From: Nepenthes gracilis
Taxonomy: Eukaryota; Streptophyta; Magnoliopsida; Caryophyllales; Nepenthaceae
Length of the DNA: 64,000 nucleotides
Assembly (NCBI GenBank): GCA_033239525.1
Contig: BSYO01000030.1
Span: 9,383,030 to 9,447,029 of the forward strand
Reading direction: 5' to 3'
The position numbers and the translations under genes are program-made. Shown here one piece after another: positions 11,229 through 23,868 of this stretch (position 1 is the stretch's first letter; each line of letters starts with the position of its first letter). A model generated the notes under the pieces. It worked only from the letters and a program-made list of their open reading frames with translations, was not told the DNA's origin and did not search any database.

Positions 11229-13801
11229 CCCGTCGAGTTTCTCTTCTCCCTCATTTTGCGATCGGCCGAGGGTTTTAGAGAGAGAGAGAGGGGCTCGCCT
11301 ACAGAGAGAAGAAGGGAGATCGAGCTCGGAAGTCCGATTCCGTCCGAGAGCCAGGTATAAAGGTGAAAGCACGCGTCGAGGCAAGTGTTCTCATATCCAC
11401 TTCTCGTTCTCTTTCGATGTTTTGTGTATTTTCATTGGGTATTTTGTGTCGATACCCACGGGGAACATTAGAATCTTGAAACCCATGCCTTGAGGTCCAA
11501 GAAAATATAGTTGTTTGCCCGAATCGTGTCCGATTCGTCCAAGTGGGTTTTACCGAAACCCTAACCCACGGGATTTTGGGGGTTTTCCGTTTCCCGACCG
11601 TGTATCATGAAATTGACCTCAAAATTGGAATCCCGACGTCCCAATGATGTATATACGTCGGCCGCGGGTCCGATCTTACACGTTTGGACCCGTTCGTGGC
11701 TTCCAAGCCCTCTAAACGGGCGCTGTTACTGTGCACCCGAGACCGAAGGTGATTATTGCACATTGTCACCTTCGTAAAATGATGGAATGACCCTAGAATG
11801 TGAATCCCCGTGTTCCAATTGTGTGTATATATCGACCGGATGCCGAATCTCGCAAGATTTGACCCGTTCGTGGCATCCGGGAATCTTAAAAGTTCCCCGT
11901 TGTTGATAATCCGAAAATGAATGGGAAGTTGCATACTTCCACCCTCGTGATAAGTTAAATCGAACCCAAATGTGAAATCTCTTGTACAAAGTGTACGAAT
12001 CCACCGGACGTCCAATTTTCAAGTATCGAACCGTGTGCGGCATCCGGGTGTTCAAAAGGAAATCTGTTTTCGTTCCCCTAATATGAATTGAGAAATATAA
12101 GTGTTATGCTTCCATAATTGTTATTGATATGACGTTTAAATGTTTAAACGCAAATGTAAGCTCCGAAATGTGTATCCGTGTGCTGGAGGCAAGGAATGAG
12201 TCCCGAAGGTTCCAAAGTGATATGTGATCATCAGAGGTAAGAATCTAATCTCTTGTGAGCTTGGATTGATTGTTGTGGTTAAGGGAGGTGGATCCCGAAA
12301 AAAGTTGAATTGAACTTGTAATGTCTTGTTGTAGAATAAGGGAATTGAGTCCCATTGGGTATTATGAACCGTGATGTGAATAGAAGGGAGTCCACATTGT
12401 GCTTGTGATGATATGATCTCCTGGATGGAGATATGTTTGATGATGTAATCTCCCGGTTGGAGATGATTGTGATGGGAATGAGATTTCCCGAGATTCGATC
12501 GTGTGTGGCAAATGTGGATTTCCCTCTCCAAGTGTTGAACCTAATCTTGAAACTAGGATCTTGTGTCGTATGGGTAGTATTGTTTAGTATACCATGTCCA
12601 TCGCGGTGTGAACCCGAGGAATACTTGGCCATATATTCCGGCCGCTCGTGGGAGCGGGTGATGTCTGTGGTACGCTCTAGGAAACTATTTGTGGAAGAAC
12701 GAGGATTGCCCTGGACCCCGGGGTGTGGGGTGTGTCCGCATCGGCGCTACATATTGAGATGTAGTCGCCTTGATGATGATTGCATGGATGCAACCGAGGG
12801 TCGTGTGCTCACCGACCTAAAATAGTAGCAGTAGCTTTAGAATGTATAGCGAACACATTCCTATCCTCGTCTCTCTCGTATCGTTATATGGGGAGATCTA
12901 CTAGCCGGGGTCTACAAAGATGATGTAATAATAAAAATGAATAATGCTCAAGATGTGAACCGTGAGAACTGTGGTGAATCTAGTGGCTCGAGATGAACGG
13001 GTGTGACTCCTGGGGGAAGCTAGTGATTCCAAATGATGACCAAGGAATAAAACAGTATGAACCGTGAGAATCAAGTGATTCCAATTGTTTCCTATTCCCT
13101 CTCCTGTTTCTTGATTATGGAGAGTATATGTATCTTTCCCCCGTTCCAATTCTTGTACATGTCTCGGAGATATGTTTATGATTATACTTGCTGAGCTGTT
13201 AGCTCACTCTTGCTGTTGTTGTTTTCTTTCAAATAAGAACACTTAGCTGACGTCAGATAGGTAGAGCAAGGAGAGAGGCCTCCTTGATGAGATTGGCTGG
13301 ACGGCGGGAGCGCGAAAGCTTTGGACTCAGAGTTGGATCGGATTTGAGCAGCCACTTAGAGTTGGGCGTGACTCATTATTGTTATTGTTTTATGATTTTG
13401 TTATGTTTCCGCATTTATGATGATTTAGTTATGCTTACGTAGCGGGTTGTAGTTATATATATTTGATTTTTGAGGTTGGTTTCATTTAGATGGCATCTAG
13501 ACATAGATCAAGTTATAGTAGATAGGTGTATAAGTAAGTTGGAGCCATGGATGATATGTGAACTTGTGATCTTTTCAAGGCATGTTATAGGCTTACCTTA
13601 TGTGTAAGCTTTTTTGATAGATGTGTGCTTAATGGATTCGGATGATATTTAACTTAGGTTCTATTTTGGTTTTTCATAGATTCTGAGGAAATTCTCAGGT
13701 TTGAAGATTTTTCCCGTAGAAGTCCATAGTTTAATTATGGGCTTAGAGTTGTGTTGCCATTGACGGAGGTTATTCGATGGAGAATAATTCGGTCCATCAC
13801 A

Positions 13802-16560
13802 GTTGTCGAATTGAAGGAATCGAAATAGCAGTTGCATGAGCTTTTGGATAACGGATTTTTTTGACTGAGCGTATCTCCTTGGGGTGCCCCAGTGTTATTT
13901 ATCAAGAAGAAGGATGGAACGTTGCGGCTTTTCATTGATTACCGGGATCTGAACAAGATTACCATTAAGAAAAAATATCCGTTGTCGAGGATTAATGACC
14001 TATTTGATCAACTGAGGAAGCCACAGATATTTTACAAGATTGACCTTCATTCAGGATATCATTAGCTGAGAATCAAGAAGGAGGACGTAGTGAATATGGC
14101 CCTTCGAACAAGGTACAGGCAATATGAATTTCTGGTGATGCCTTTTGGGTTGTCAAATGCTTCCGCAACTTTTATGGATTTGATGAATCGGGTATTTTGG
14201 CCCTACTTGGATAAATTTATTATTGTGTTCATTGATAATATATTGATTTATTCGAGGAGTTATGATGAGCATAATGTGCATGTAAGGATTGCTCTCCAAA
14301 CGTTTTCGGAGGAGAAATTGTATGCTAATTTGAAAAAGTGTGAATTTTGGTATGAGGAAGTAGCATTCTTATGTCATATTATATTGAAGGGAGGCATTTC
14401 TGTTGACCTAAGAAAGATTAAAACTATTGTTAATTGTAGCCAACCGTCAACGATGACCAAAGTCCGGAGTTTCCTTAGGATGGTGGGTTATTATCGGAGG
14501 TTCGTGAAAAATTGCTCCGAAATTTCCATGCCACTAACCCGGTTAACAAGAAAAGACATTAAGTTTATTTGGATAGAAGAATGTAAGCAAAGCTTTTAGG
14601 AGTTAAAGGATCGATTGATATCCGCTCCGATCCTAACAATTCTAGAAGGATCCGGTGGATTTGAAGTTTATTGTGATACAAGTAAGTCGGGTTTGGATTG
14701 TGTTCTAATGTAGCACGGAAAAGTGATAGCCTATGGATTGAAGTAGCTAAAAATTCATAAGAAGAATTACTCGACGCACGCTTTGGAGCTAGCAGTGGTA
14801 ATTTTTGTTTTAAAGATCTGGAGATATTATTTGTATGGTGAGAAATTTCTAGTATATTCAGATCATAATAGCTTCAAATATTTATTTTCTCAAAAAGAGT
14901 TGAATATGAGGTAGAGGAAATAAATGGACTATCTAAAGGACTTTATAAAATCCAGTATCAGTCAGGTAAGGGCAATGTGGTAGCGGATGCTATAAGCCGT
15001 CAAGTTAGTTTTGTGGCTCATTTGAGAATTAAGAAGATGGAGATATTGGGGTGCATGAAACAATGTGGTATTCGGAGGTATGCTCAAGGTAATTAGATGA
15101 TTTTGTCATATTTTCGAATCTAGTCATATTGAGACAGATTAAGGAAGATCAGATAAGCGTTATTCGTTCTTAGCTTATATTGTTAGAGACTTAAACCAAG
15201 ACTCTAGAGTTGATTTCAAAATCCTTGTAGACGGAGTCTTGTGGCTCTGGGATCGGATTTGTGTGCCAAATGTCGAAGTGAAGGAAGAAATCAACAAGAA
15301 AGCTCATCGGTCCAAGTATATTATTCACCCGGGGATTAATAAGATATATTAGGATTTAAAGAAAATATTTTAGTGGAGGAATATGATGAAGGAAATTGTG
15401 ACTTTTGTGAAAAAAATTTGATCCGCCCAAGAATCGAAGGCCAAGCGTATGAAGCCACCTAATCCTTTACAACCTTTGCTTATACCTAATTGGAAATAGG
15501 AAGATATATCCATAGATTTTGTATCGGGATTTCCAAGGACACATTAGAATCATGATGCCTTTTGGGTGATTGTCGATCGGCTTACTAAATCAGTGCATTC
15601 TCTAGCCATATGGGTTACTTGTTCGAGAGACCAATTAGCCCGGATATATATTGATGAGATAGTGAGATTGCATGGAGTTCTAACAACAATCGTATCAGAT
15701 CGAGACTCGAGATTAATCTCAAAATTTTGGGAAAGTGTGTACCGTAAATTAGGGTCAAATCCAAAGTTCAGCATAGCTTATCACCGATAGATGGATGGAT
15801 AGTCTTAGTGAACCATCCAGATTTTAAAAGATATGTTAAGAGGTATGGTGATGGAGCTGAAAGATAACTAGGATGATCATTTAGTATTGATAGAATTCGC
15901 ATACAATAATAGTTACCAGCCGAGTATTAGAATTGCCCTTTTGAAGTGTTGTATGAGAAGAAGTGTAGTTCACTATTCATTTGGAAGAAACGGGTCATTG
16001 GTGGCTTATGGGACTAAAGATTCTTAAGGAGACGTCTGATAAAATCAAATTAATCTATGAGAAGTTGAAAGTGGCTCAGAATAGACAGAAGAGTTATGCC
16101 AATTGAAAAAGGATAAAGCTGAGATTCGAAGTCAGAGATTTTTTTTCTTCTTGAAGGTATCGCCGTCAAAGGGCGTATCCAGATTTGGGGTAAAAAAAAA
16201 ACCTGAAATAGAGGTTTATCAGTCCATTCGAGATTTTGGAAAAGGTGTGTGAAACGGCATATCGATTGGCCTTAACACCGAATTTGGTCGAGGTGCATTA
16301 TGTTTTCCACGTGTCAATGCCCCGAAAGTACATCTATGATACAACCCATGTCATTGATTTCCAGCAAATATCAATTAGCGAGAATTTGTCATACGTTGAG
16401 GAGCCTGTGCAGATCTTGGATCGTAGAAATCAGGTGTTGCGGACGAAATAACTTCTCTGGTCAAAGTCTTATGGACGAACCATACACAGGAAGAGGCCAC
16501 GTGGAAGCTCGAGGACGAGATTTGGGATAAGCATCCTCATCTATTTTCTTGATTAAGTAT
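13802..16560 (+). pseudogene. Ty3/gypsy RT, RNase H and integrase, broken
   Basis: Reverse transcriptase reads [19 protein letters not shown] near 13870-13925 and continues in the open stretch 14090-14599 with FLVMPFGLSNASATF and IIVFIDNILIYS, where the catalytic second Asp of the usual FxDD motif is Asn. RNase H follows (FEVYCDTSKSG near 14665; HALELAVVIFVLKIWRYYL near 14780). Integrase shows the HPG zinc-finger start near 15327, DFVSGFP near 15520 and SDRDSRLISKFW near 15700. A tail near 16470-16530 resembles the usual gypsy C-terminus. Multiple stops and frameshifts make it inactive. Confidence 0.85.
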
Positions 16561-16608
16561 GTAACCCTCTTTAATTTCGAGGAAGAAATTTTATAAGGAT
16601 GGAAGGAT

Positions 16609-17450
16609 TGTGAGGTTTAAGTTTCAAATTCCGTAAAATCTTGATTTATTGAGTCAATATATTTGATATTAAGGATAATAGATGTGAGAATTGGGTCGAT
16701 AGGTCCGAAAATTTTCCCTGGCAACTCGGCTTGGTGCAGGCCAGTGGAGCGCCGAGGCCCAATCTAGGTGCAAGGCAGGCATGTTTTCCAAAACCCCCGC
16801 ACTAGACCAGCACCCAATGTGCGTTTTCTAGAACTATCATGCTCGATGAGAGACCGAGGCACACTCGGGCATGATTTCTAGTATGTTTGTGCCCGAACGG
16901 CGCTCGACTGGTGCTCGGGCGCTAGAGTGGTTAAAAACCCTCACCTGTTTCCTTTTTTGCTATTTTTGTGCGGTTCTTGCAGAGAAGAGAGAAAGGCGAA
17001 AGGGAAGGAAAGAGAAGAGAGAAAAAGTGAAGGAGAGGCTCCAAAAGCTTAATTTCGAAAGATCAAAGTAAAAAAAACTTGTAGATCGGGTTAAGATAAG
17101 TACATTCTAAACTTTTTTTTTCGATTGTTGTTGTTTATTCCTATACACTTTGGGTATTATTGTTATAATACTCATCCTAGTTGAGATTTTGAAGCAAAAA
17201 TGTGAAAAATGTACATATTTGTTACTTTACTATGTTTTTATAGTAAGATTTGTTGAAAATTACCGTTTATTTACTTGTATCTCAAATATGTATGTTATGA
17301 AAAATTTTTCTCCTTGTTTAGAGACCTAAAATCATATTTCCACATAGGTGTGTTTCAAGTTTATAATTTTTGAATTTTTCCGTATTATTTATGTGTGCTC
17401 AAAATTTAATGTATATTTAATTTTATATAGCATGTTTCTGACATTTGAAT
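16609..17450 (+). repeat. 3' LTR (5' part) of the gypsy element
   Basis: A purine-rich tract (aaggatggaaggat) ends at 16608 and is followed by TGTGAGG, the expected LTR start. A GC-rich zone (16720-16930) precedes a GA-rich leader (16980-17040), as in the solo LTRs. The right end merges into other repeat sequence near 17450. Confidence 0.6.
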
Positions 17451-17847
17451 ATAGCATGGTTTCTCCTTGTCGAGCGCTAAGTACACTGGAAAGTGCGCTC
17501 GAGTACCCCTTGAGTGTGCATCGAGCGAAGTAATCCAGAATGCGCACTTGAGCTCCAGTCAAGCGTTCATCAGATACGACCTTCTACCCATCCCGTGCAT
17601 GGACGCCTATTGGGCACCGGTCAAAAATTCATCAACTCACAGAAACCAAATTCAAAATTAACTTTTGATCCAATTTTCTTTCTCCTTGACCTCAATTTTG
17701 ATTAACTTTAATCATCTCGACTTAATTAAATATAATTAAGGTAAAAATTTGAACTCGTTTTTAACAATTTCTCTTTCTTTACTAGTATTTGTCATGCATT
17801 TAATTGAATATTATAAGATACACTAAGACACCCTTTTAAACTAAGAA
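17451..17847. other. Repeat-like spacer with CTCGAG-rich stretch
   Basis: 17470-17580 is GC-richer and repeats words such as TCGAGCG and GCTCGAG, resembling the GC zones of nearby LTRs. The rest is AT-rich. No gene is seen. Confidence 0.4.
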
Positions 17848-18186
17848 GCAAATGATGGTTTGGTCAAGTGCAATGGCTGAGTTTAGAGCTATGCTCATTA
17901 AATCTGTGAAATTTTATATGACCCTAAGATTCAAAGGCTCTACAGTGGCGACATGTCAACCATCAATGTTCGATAAAATTCAATTCAAGCTGATAAAGCG
18001 AAGCACATTGGTGTTGATTGACATTTTATAAAGAAGAAGTTGGAAAAAGCATTAATTTGCACATCCTATGTTCCTCCTTATTAGCAGACGACAGGTAATT
18101 TGACTAAGGGTTTAACTAGTATTCCATTCTGAGAAATTACAAGCATGGCAGGAACGAAGAATATCTACTCACCAACTCAAGGGAAG
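17848..18186 (+). pseudogene. Ty1/copia 3' end (RNase H tail)
   Basis: The plus strand encodes, across frames, words typical of the copia RNase H tail: SSAMAEFRAML near 17866, HFIKKKLEKA near 18022 and ICTSYVPPY near 18056. A polypurine tract (aagggaag) ends at 18186 and TGTTGGAGAA, a copia-style LTR start, follows at 18187. Upstream pol is missing. Confidence 0.7.
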
Positions 18187-18895
18187 TGTTGGAGAATTTC
18201 ACAGATCTTTTGACCTTCCTGGTATGTTGCCGTACAACTGTATATCAGAAAATTAGGAATAGTTTCCTCTTTGGGTTTAAGTATTTCTGATTTATAGGGA
18301 TTAATATCTGATTTTTAGTGAGTGATTATGGGAATGGATTTGTAGGGATTTCTCTACCAAAATTAGGAAAAGGTAATTCAAACTTTGAATATTGTGACTT
18401 TTTTTATTTGGTTTATCGTTTATCTTTTTTTATTTAATTTTTTTTAATATAATCATGGTCTTTACAATCTCTGTAATATATTGTAGCTTCCTGTTTGTTT
18501 AGGAATTCATGCCTCTGAAATGATCATAGTGGTTTCCTTTGATGGCTTGCTTGATGGGTTTGTCTCTTTGGTCTTTTGCTAATTAGATCGTTGAAATTTT
18601 TAATTATCTAAGAGAAATCAAATTAATAAGAAGGAATTTTCAGTTTGTCAGTTGACAGTAATTTCGATAGTAAATTAATTATACTTATTATAATTGATTC
18701 TTTTCTCTGTTTTTCCTAAATTTTTGACTTTTTTATAAGCTTAAAATATTATGACTATCTTTCTCTAGTCTATAATTTTTTAATGTTGTGATATCATTGT
18801 TCAAGCAGTTTTAATTCTAGTTGAAGAAAACTAATTTTTTCTGTAAATAGTTTCTAGACTTGTGCCACATTTATTTATTTATTTTTTTTGGGGGA
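18187..18895 (+). repeat. Possible copia LTR start and AT-rich spacer
   Basis: The LTR-like start at 18187 follows a polypurine tract. I cannot place the LTR end. From about 18380 the DNA is simple AT-rich sequence without a gene. Confidence 0.4.
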
Positions 18896-21130
18896 TCAAG
18901 CCAAATAATATTAATTTCCATTTTATTTGTATTAATCTTTAAAATTATATAACATTTTATTGTATTATTATCTTAATTTATTTCAATAGCTAAATGCATT
19001 ATAGATATTTTAGATTAATTTCTCGAGATTTTTGTACATTCTTATGGCTACACAAAGATGATGTAAGGTCAATTTTTCAACTATAACAAAATTCATGCAA
19101 TACTTTTCAAGCACTAGAATAATGGAACTCTAACTCCCACTATATTTCATGGTCAACTTTTACCAAATTTGAATCATGCTGCCTCAATATATTGAGTGGG
19201 TCAACCCATGTAGGTTTAAGGCTAGAAATATAATGGGAGCCTTTTTTTTTATCCATTTTTCAAACATAATTCGTGATTTGGTTCCTATCAATTGGATACA
19301 AAAACAAATGATATATAACGCCGTGATTTGAATCTTGTTAAATAAACGAGTAAAGCCTAAATATAATTTTTTTCGTTACTCTTGAATAGCTCGAGTATGC
19401 TTATTTATTTGATCCAAATTAGGTTTGTGAACAACAGCATCTTAGGTTATTCAGTATATTCATTTGGGGGCTAATAATATACCATGGGATCATGCATAAA
19501 CTCATTTTAATACTTTTATGATAGAATTGTTTAAGAGCTTCAATTTAGTATGTTAACGAGTTTGATCTAGCAAACGGGTTTAGCAAGGCTTAGTGTTTTT
19601 ACTAAGATCTAGCTAAGAAAATAAGGGTTGCTAAAACTCAGTTTAGAGTCATTTACAATATAGGGAGAGTCAAGCTGAGTTTGACTATACTATTTTATTA
19701 AGTCCTATTTATATGTTTATAATTTATACCTTCATATTGGTTGAATTAATTTTACCTATAAAATTTTTAAAAATCCAATTTGTTAAATCAATAAACCTAT
19801 TGGAGATAAGGATGAATATGATGCGTCCCTATATCTATATTGTCATACTGATTAATGAGCTACCTGATCTTCTGTGTTGGGTTGAACTAAGGTGGGTCCG
19901 GTCTCTATCTTTAGTAATCTAGCTCTTGAGAAACACAACTAAAAAATAAGATGTTAAAGGATTAACGAAACTTACTCTCCGATTTGTCATCCGATACTTA
20001 AATTAAAAATATTTTTAAGAGAATAGAAAGATAGAGAATGCAAAATGTACTAATGCACGTAAAAGAAAAATGTGAGTAAAGCTGGAAAGCCAAACACCAG
20101 TAATGCGCTAGGTGGAGAGCGTCTTACAATAGAGTGTTTGACGTGAGTGTCTTAGAGAATGGTGGAGGGTTATGCTTCAGTGGTGCGCTCGGCAAGGAGC
20201 GTCTTAAATATTGACGGAGGGTTGATGGAACTTACTCTCTGATTTATTCTCAAATATTTTTATGAGAATAGAAAGATAGAGAATGTAAAATGCACTGATG
20301 CACGTAAAAGGAAAATGTGAGTAGAGCTGAAGGGCCAAACTCCGGTAATGCGCTAGGTGAAGAGTGTCTTAGGATAGTGTGTCTGACAGAGAGCGTCTTA
20401 GATATTGGCGGAGGGTTATGCTCTGGTAGTGTATTCGGTAGGGAGCGTCTTAGAATAGTGTACTCAACGGGGGGCATATTAGTGGATGGAAGACGTGCTT
20501 ATGGGGCAAGTGGGATCACTTAGCTTTTCCTTGGAGAGGGGGAAAGCCTGGATCACCGTTCCCTTCCGTATGAGTTTTTTTTGAGAATGGATTCTCCTCG
20601 AGGAATTAAGAAGTCTAGATCCTTCATGAATTGGGAAGTTTTGTCCCCCATCACCAACAGAAGTGAAGAGTACTTGTAATACTGGTGGCGGCGTGGTTTG
20701 GCACCAAACCTGAAAATAGTTGTCTTGCTGGAATTCACCGAACTGGCCCGACACCAGTGGAAGTCGCGGATGTCAATTGTCGCTTTGCAGGAGCAACACA
20801 ACCCTGAGTGGTCTTTTCTGGGCGTCCTTCAGTTTGTCGTGGCGACGACTATAAACAGTGCCTGCATACGCGTGCTTTGACAATACTATTGATTGCCATA
20901 TTGAAAGGCTTACTGATTGGTTTGATCATTTGCATCAGCAGCTGGGCCACTTAATACTTATCCCCTTGGCTCATCACACGCAGGGCCTCTATTGGGTTAC
21001 TATGGCTATCGTTGGACCTCGACTAGGTTGACCTCCTGCCTTGGTAGCCACTCATTAGGCCTTTTCCCCTTTGCATGCTGACGGTTGGACCTAATGCTGG
21101 GTTGGCTTGAGATTTAACTGAACCCATCAG
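18896..21130. repeat. Roughly 2-kb direct repeat, copy 1
   Basis: This segment is repeated in the same orientation at 22000-23868. The first kilobase is closely similar (from attaatttcca at about 18911 through the lines around 19200 and 19700). The distal part, with CACCAG/GCGCTAG-type words and a GC-richer end near 20700-21120, is more diverged. It ends near the shared word acccatca. No coding domain was recognised. It may be LTRs of a non-autonomous element or a segmental duplication. Confidence 0.7.
19971..20480. repeat. Internal tandem duplication, about 255 bp x 2
   Basis: The block starting near acttactctc at 19971 is repeated from about 20227. Both contain a gaatagaaagatagagaatg segment, the word tgcacgtaaaag and the word taatgcgctaggtg. 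The other 2-kb repeat copy has only one such unit. Confidence 0.75.
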
Positions 21131-21600
21131 TATTAAATTTTTTTTAATTATTATAAGATAATTTTATTTTATTATATGAATATCACTTGTATATTTTAGA
21201 TCAATATAAATTTAATATTATCGTAAAAATTTGGCCACTAAAGTATAAGATTTGAAGGCAAAATTACAAGCTTTCTTGTAACACAATTATTTGCCACTAA
21301 ACATATATTTTGATGAGGTATTTTATTGATCTTAGTGATAAAATTTATGGTAATTAAAATATATTTTAATTGTAAAATTATTTTGTATTGTTACGGGTTA
21401 TTATTTAGTGATGAGTTATTTTCGTTACTAAAGAAATTTTTTAGTGACAAAATAACAATTCGTCGCTAAAATATTTAATGGCAAACTTTTAATGACAACC
21501 CAGTGATGAATTTATGTATTATCACAAAATCTTTTAGTGATAAATTCATAAATAATAGTGATAAAATATTTTATCCCTTAAATATAAATTATTGTAGTGC
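21131..21600. mobile_element. CACTA-like DNA transposon end
   Basis: The segment ends at about 21600 with ttgtagtg, whose reverse complement is CACTACAA, the usual start of plant CACTA (En/Spm) termini. Just inside are many scattered short motifs in both orientations, such as ttagtgacaaaa, cgtcgctaaaa and ttagtgataaat, like CACTA subterminal repeats. I could not find a matching left end or a 3-bp target duplication, so this is tentative. Confidence 0.4.
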
Positions 21601-21999
21601 CTCTAGTGTTTGCCACATCTTCCTTCTGTCGTTCCTACTAATCTCTACATGAAATATTTGAAATTGTTATTCTTTTAACACAAGAAATCATGTGTATCCA
21701 ATATAACAACACAATTAGAGGCACAACCTGACCTAGAAATCTACAATAACTTAAACAAAAACTTGGAAGAGAAATAAAACCACCACAATCAATAACAAAA
21801 TGATGGGCCAATATTGTTGAAAACCCTTTTCTTAGACAAAAAAAAATTTAGATGATACAGGTAGTGTTATCGCCCTCAGATAAGGAGGGTGGGTTAAAAA
21901 TACAAAAATACAGATCCCTTCAAATAAAATACACAATAGCCATAAGAACGAGTCTAAAATAAAGATGGATTTGGGATAGTTTTCTTTTTAAAAAAAAAA

Positions 22000-23868
22000 A
22001 TCTAACCAAACAGAATTAATTTCCATTTCATTTGTATTAATCTTTAAAATTATATAGTATTTTGTTATATTATTATCTTATTTTATTTAATAACTAAATG
22101 TATTATAGATATTTTAGATTGACTTTTTGAGATTTTCGTACATTCTTATAGCTACAAAAAGATGATGTAAGGTCAAATTTTCAACTATAACAAAATTCAT
22201 GCAATACTTTTCAAGCACTAGAAAAATGGAACTCTAATGCCTACTATATTTCATGGTCAACTTTTGCCAATTTGAATCATGCTGCCTCGATATATTGAGT
22301 GGGTCAACCCATGTAAGTTTAAGGCCAGAAATATAATGGGAGCCCTTTTTTTTCGATTTTTTAAACATAGTTCGTGATTTGGTTCCTATCAATTGGATCC
22401 GAGAATAAATGATACATAACGCCGTGGTTTGAATCTTGTTAAATAAATGAGTAAAGACTAAATATGATTTTTCTATACTCCCAAATAGCTCGAGTATGCT
22501 TTTTATTTGACCCAAATGAGGTTTGTGAACAACAGCATCTTAGGTTATTCAATATATTCATTTCGGGGCTAATAATATACTATGGGATCATGCATAAACT
22601 CATTTTAATACTTCTATGATAGAATTGTTTAAGAGCTTCAATTTAGTACGTTAATGAGTTTGATCTAGCAAACAGGTTTAGCAAGGATTAGTGTTTTTAC
22701 TATAATCAAGCTAAGAAAATAAGGGTTTGCTAAAACTCGATCTAAACTCATTTACAATATAGAAACAGTCAAGATGAGTTTGACAATACTATTTTATTAG
22801 GTCCTATTTATATGTTCATAATTTATACCTTCATATTGGTTGAATTAATTGTACCTACAAAATTTTTAAAAATCTAATTTGTTAAACCAATCAACCTATT
22901 GAAGATAAGGATGAATATGATTTTGATGCGTCATTCGATTCAGGTTATTATATAAATTAGGAAGCCGTTGGATGTTCTGTATTGGGTTGAGTTCGGACGG
23001 ATTTGGTCTCTGTTTCTACTAACTTAGGTCTTGTACATCACAAATAACAAACAATAGGCCAGAAAATTTATAAAATTTACTCCCCAATTTATCTTTCGAC
23101 GTACAAATCAGTGATCTTTCTCATAGAATGGAAAGGTGGAGGATACAAAATGAAATATTGCACGAATGGAGAAATGTGAGTTTGGTGGAAGACCGAACTC
23201 CTAAAATGCGCTCGACGGGGAGTGACGTTGAGAGATAGAGAGACAGAAAGAGCTATGAGTTAGAAAAAAAAATTTAGTTATTTCTAAGCTTTTGTATGCT
23301 GATAGGGATCCCCCTTTCTCCTACGATAGCAAAGGGCATTTGTAATGCCTCGCAGAGGTAGCATTGGTGCCAAAGCTAGTAATAGTTATCTTGTCAGGAT
23401 TTGCTGACCTGTCCAGACAATGATTGTGGCTAAAGTGTCTGTTGTTATTTTGCGGTGGTGGTGCAACCATGAGTAGTCCTTATTGACACTCGCAAGACCA
23501 CTCCGGTGGAAAATTTGTTGAGTCACCTAGCGATTGTAGCAATTTGGTAGTGACGGTGTCCTTTCTACTGTAAGCAAGCAAGCGTGGTTGCCCTCTATGA
23601 GTGTTGACCATGGCTACCAATAGCTGACATCTGTCGCATTAGTGCTCTCTGATTGGCCAAGTTGTCGCCGCTAAGGTAGAGGGCTCTCTGTGCCGTGATT
23701 GGTCGAGCGGCAAGGGGCTTCCTAGTCGTCTGGGCGGCCTCTATCTCCACCAACTCATTATATGCCGATTGTGATTGAGCTTATCAAAGTCCTTTTGGGC
23801 TTCAATCTTCCTTATTGACGGATGGGCTCATTCTTAGATTGGCCCATAGGATTACCAAACCCATCAAA
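22000..23868. repeat. Roughly 2-kb direct repeat, copy 2
   Basis: Same-orientation copy of 18896-21130, separated from it by about 870 bases. It is close to copy 1 through about 23000 and then more diverged, lacking the second 255-bp sub-unit. Confidence 0.7.

Larger units (their letters stand above)
10757..13801 (+). mobile_element. Solo LTR B nested in the gypsy element
   Basis: It starts TGTTATGAGGTTCCGAG and ends CGGTCCATCACA, imperfect inverted termini matching those of solo LTR A. Flanking pentamers are ggtgt (10752-10756) and gttgt (13802-13806), a target duplication with one mismatch. The host element's pol reading is broken exactly here and resumes at 13807. At 3045 bp this is a very long LTR. 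It has a GC-rich palindrome zone (11080-11220), a TATA box at 11221 and a GA-rich leader (about 11277-11330). Confidence 0.85.
8200..17450 (+). mobile_element. Ty3/gypsy retrotransposon, decayed, with nested solo LTR
   Basis: Order on the plus strand is: truncated 5' LTR ending at 8855, primer-binding site, gag with zinc knuckle, protease, a 3-kb foreign LTR (10757-13801), reverse transcriptase, RNase H, integrase, polypurine tract (about 16595-16608) and the start of a 3' LTR at 16609. Stops are frequent throughout, many explained by TGG-to-TAG or CAG-to-TAG changes. Neither LTR is complete: only the 3' part of the 5' LTR and the 5' part of the 3' LTR remain, so outer borders are approximate and no target duplication was found. 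Confidence 0.8.
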
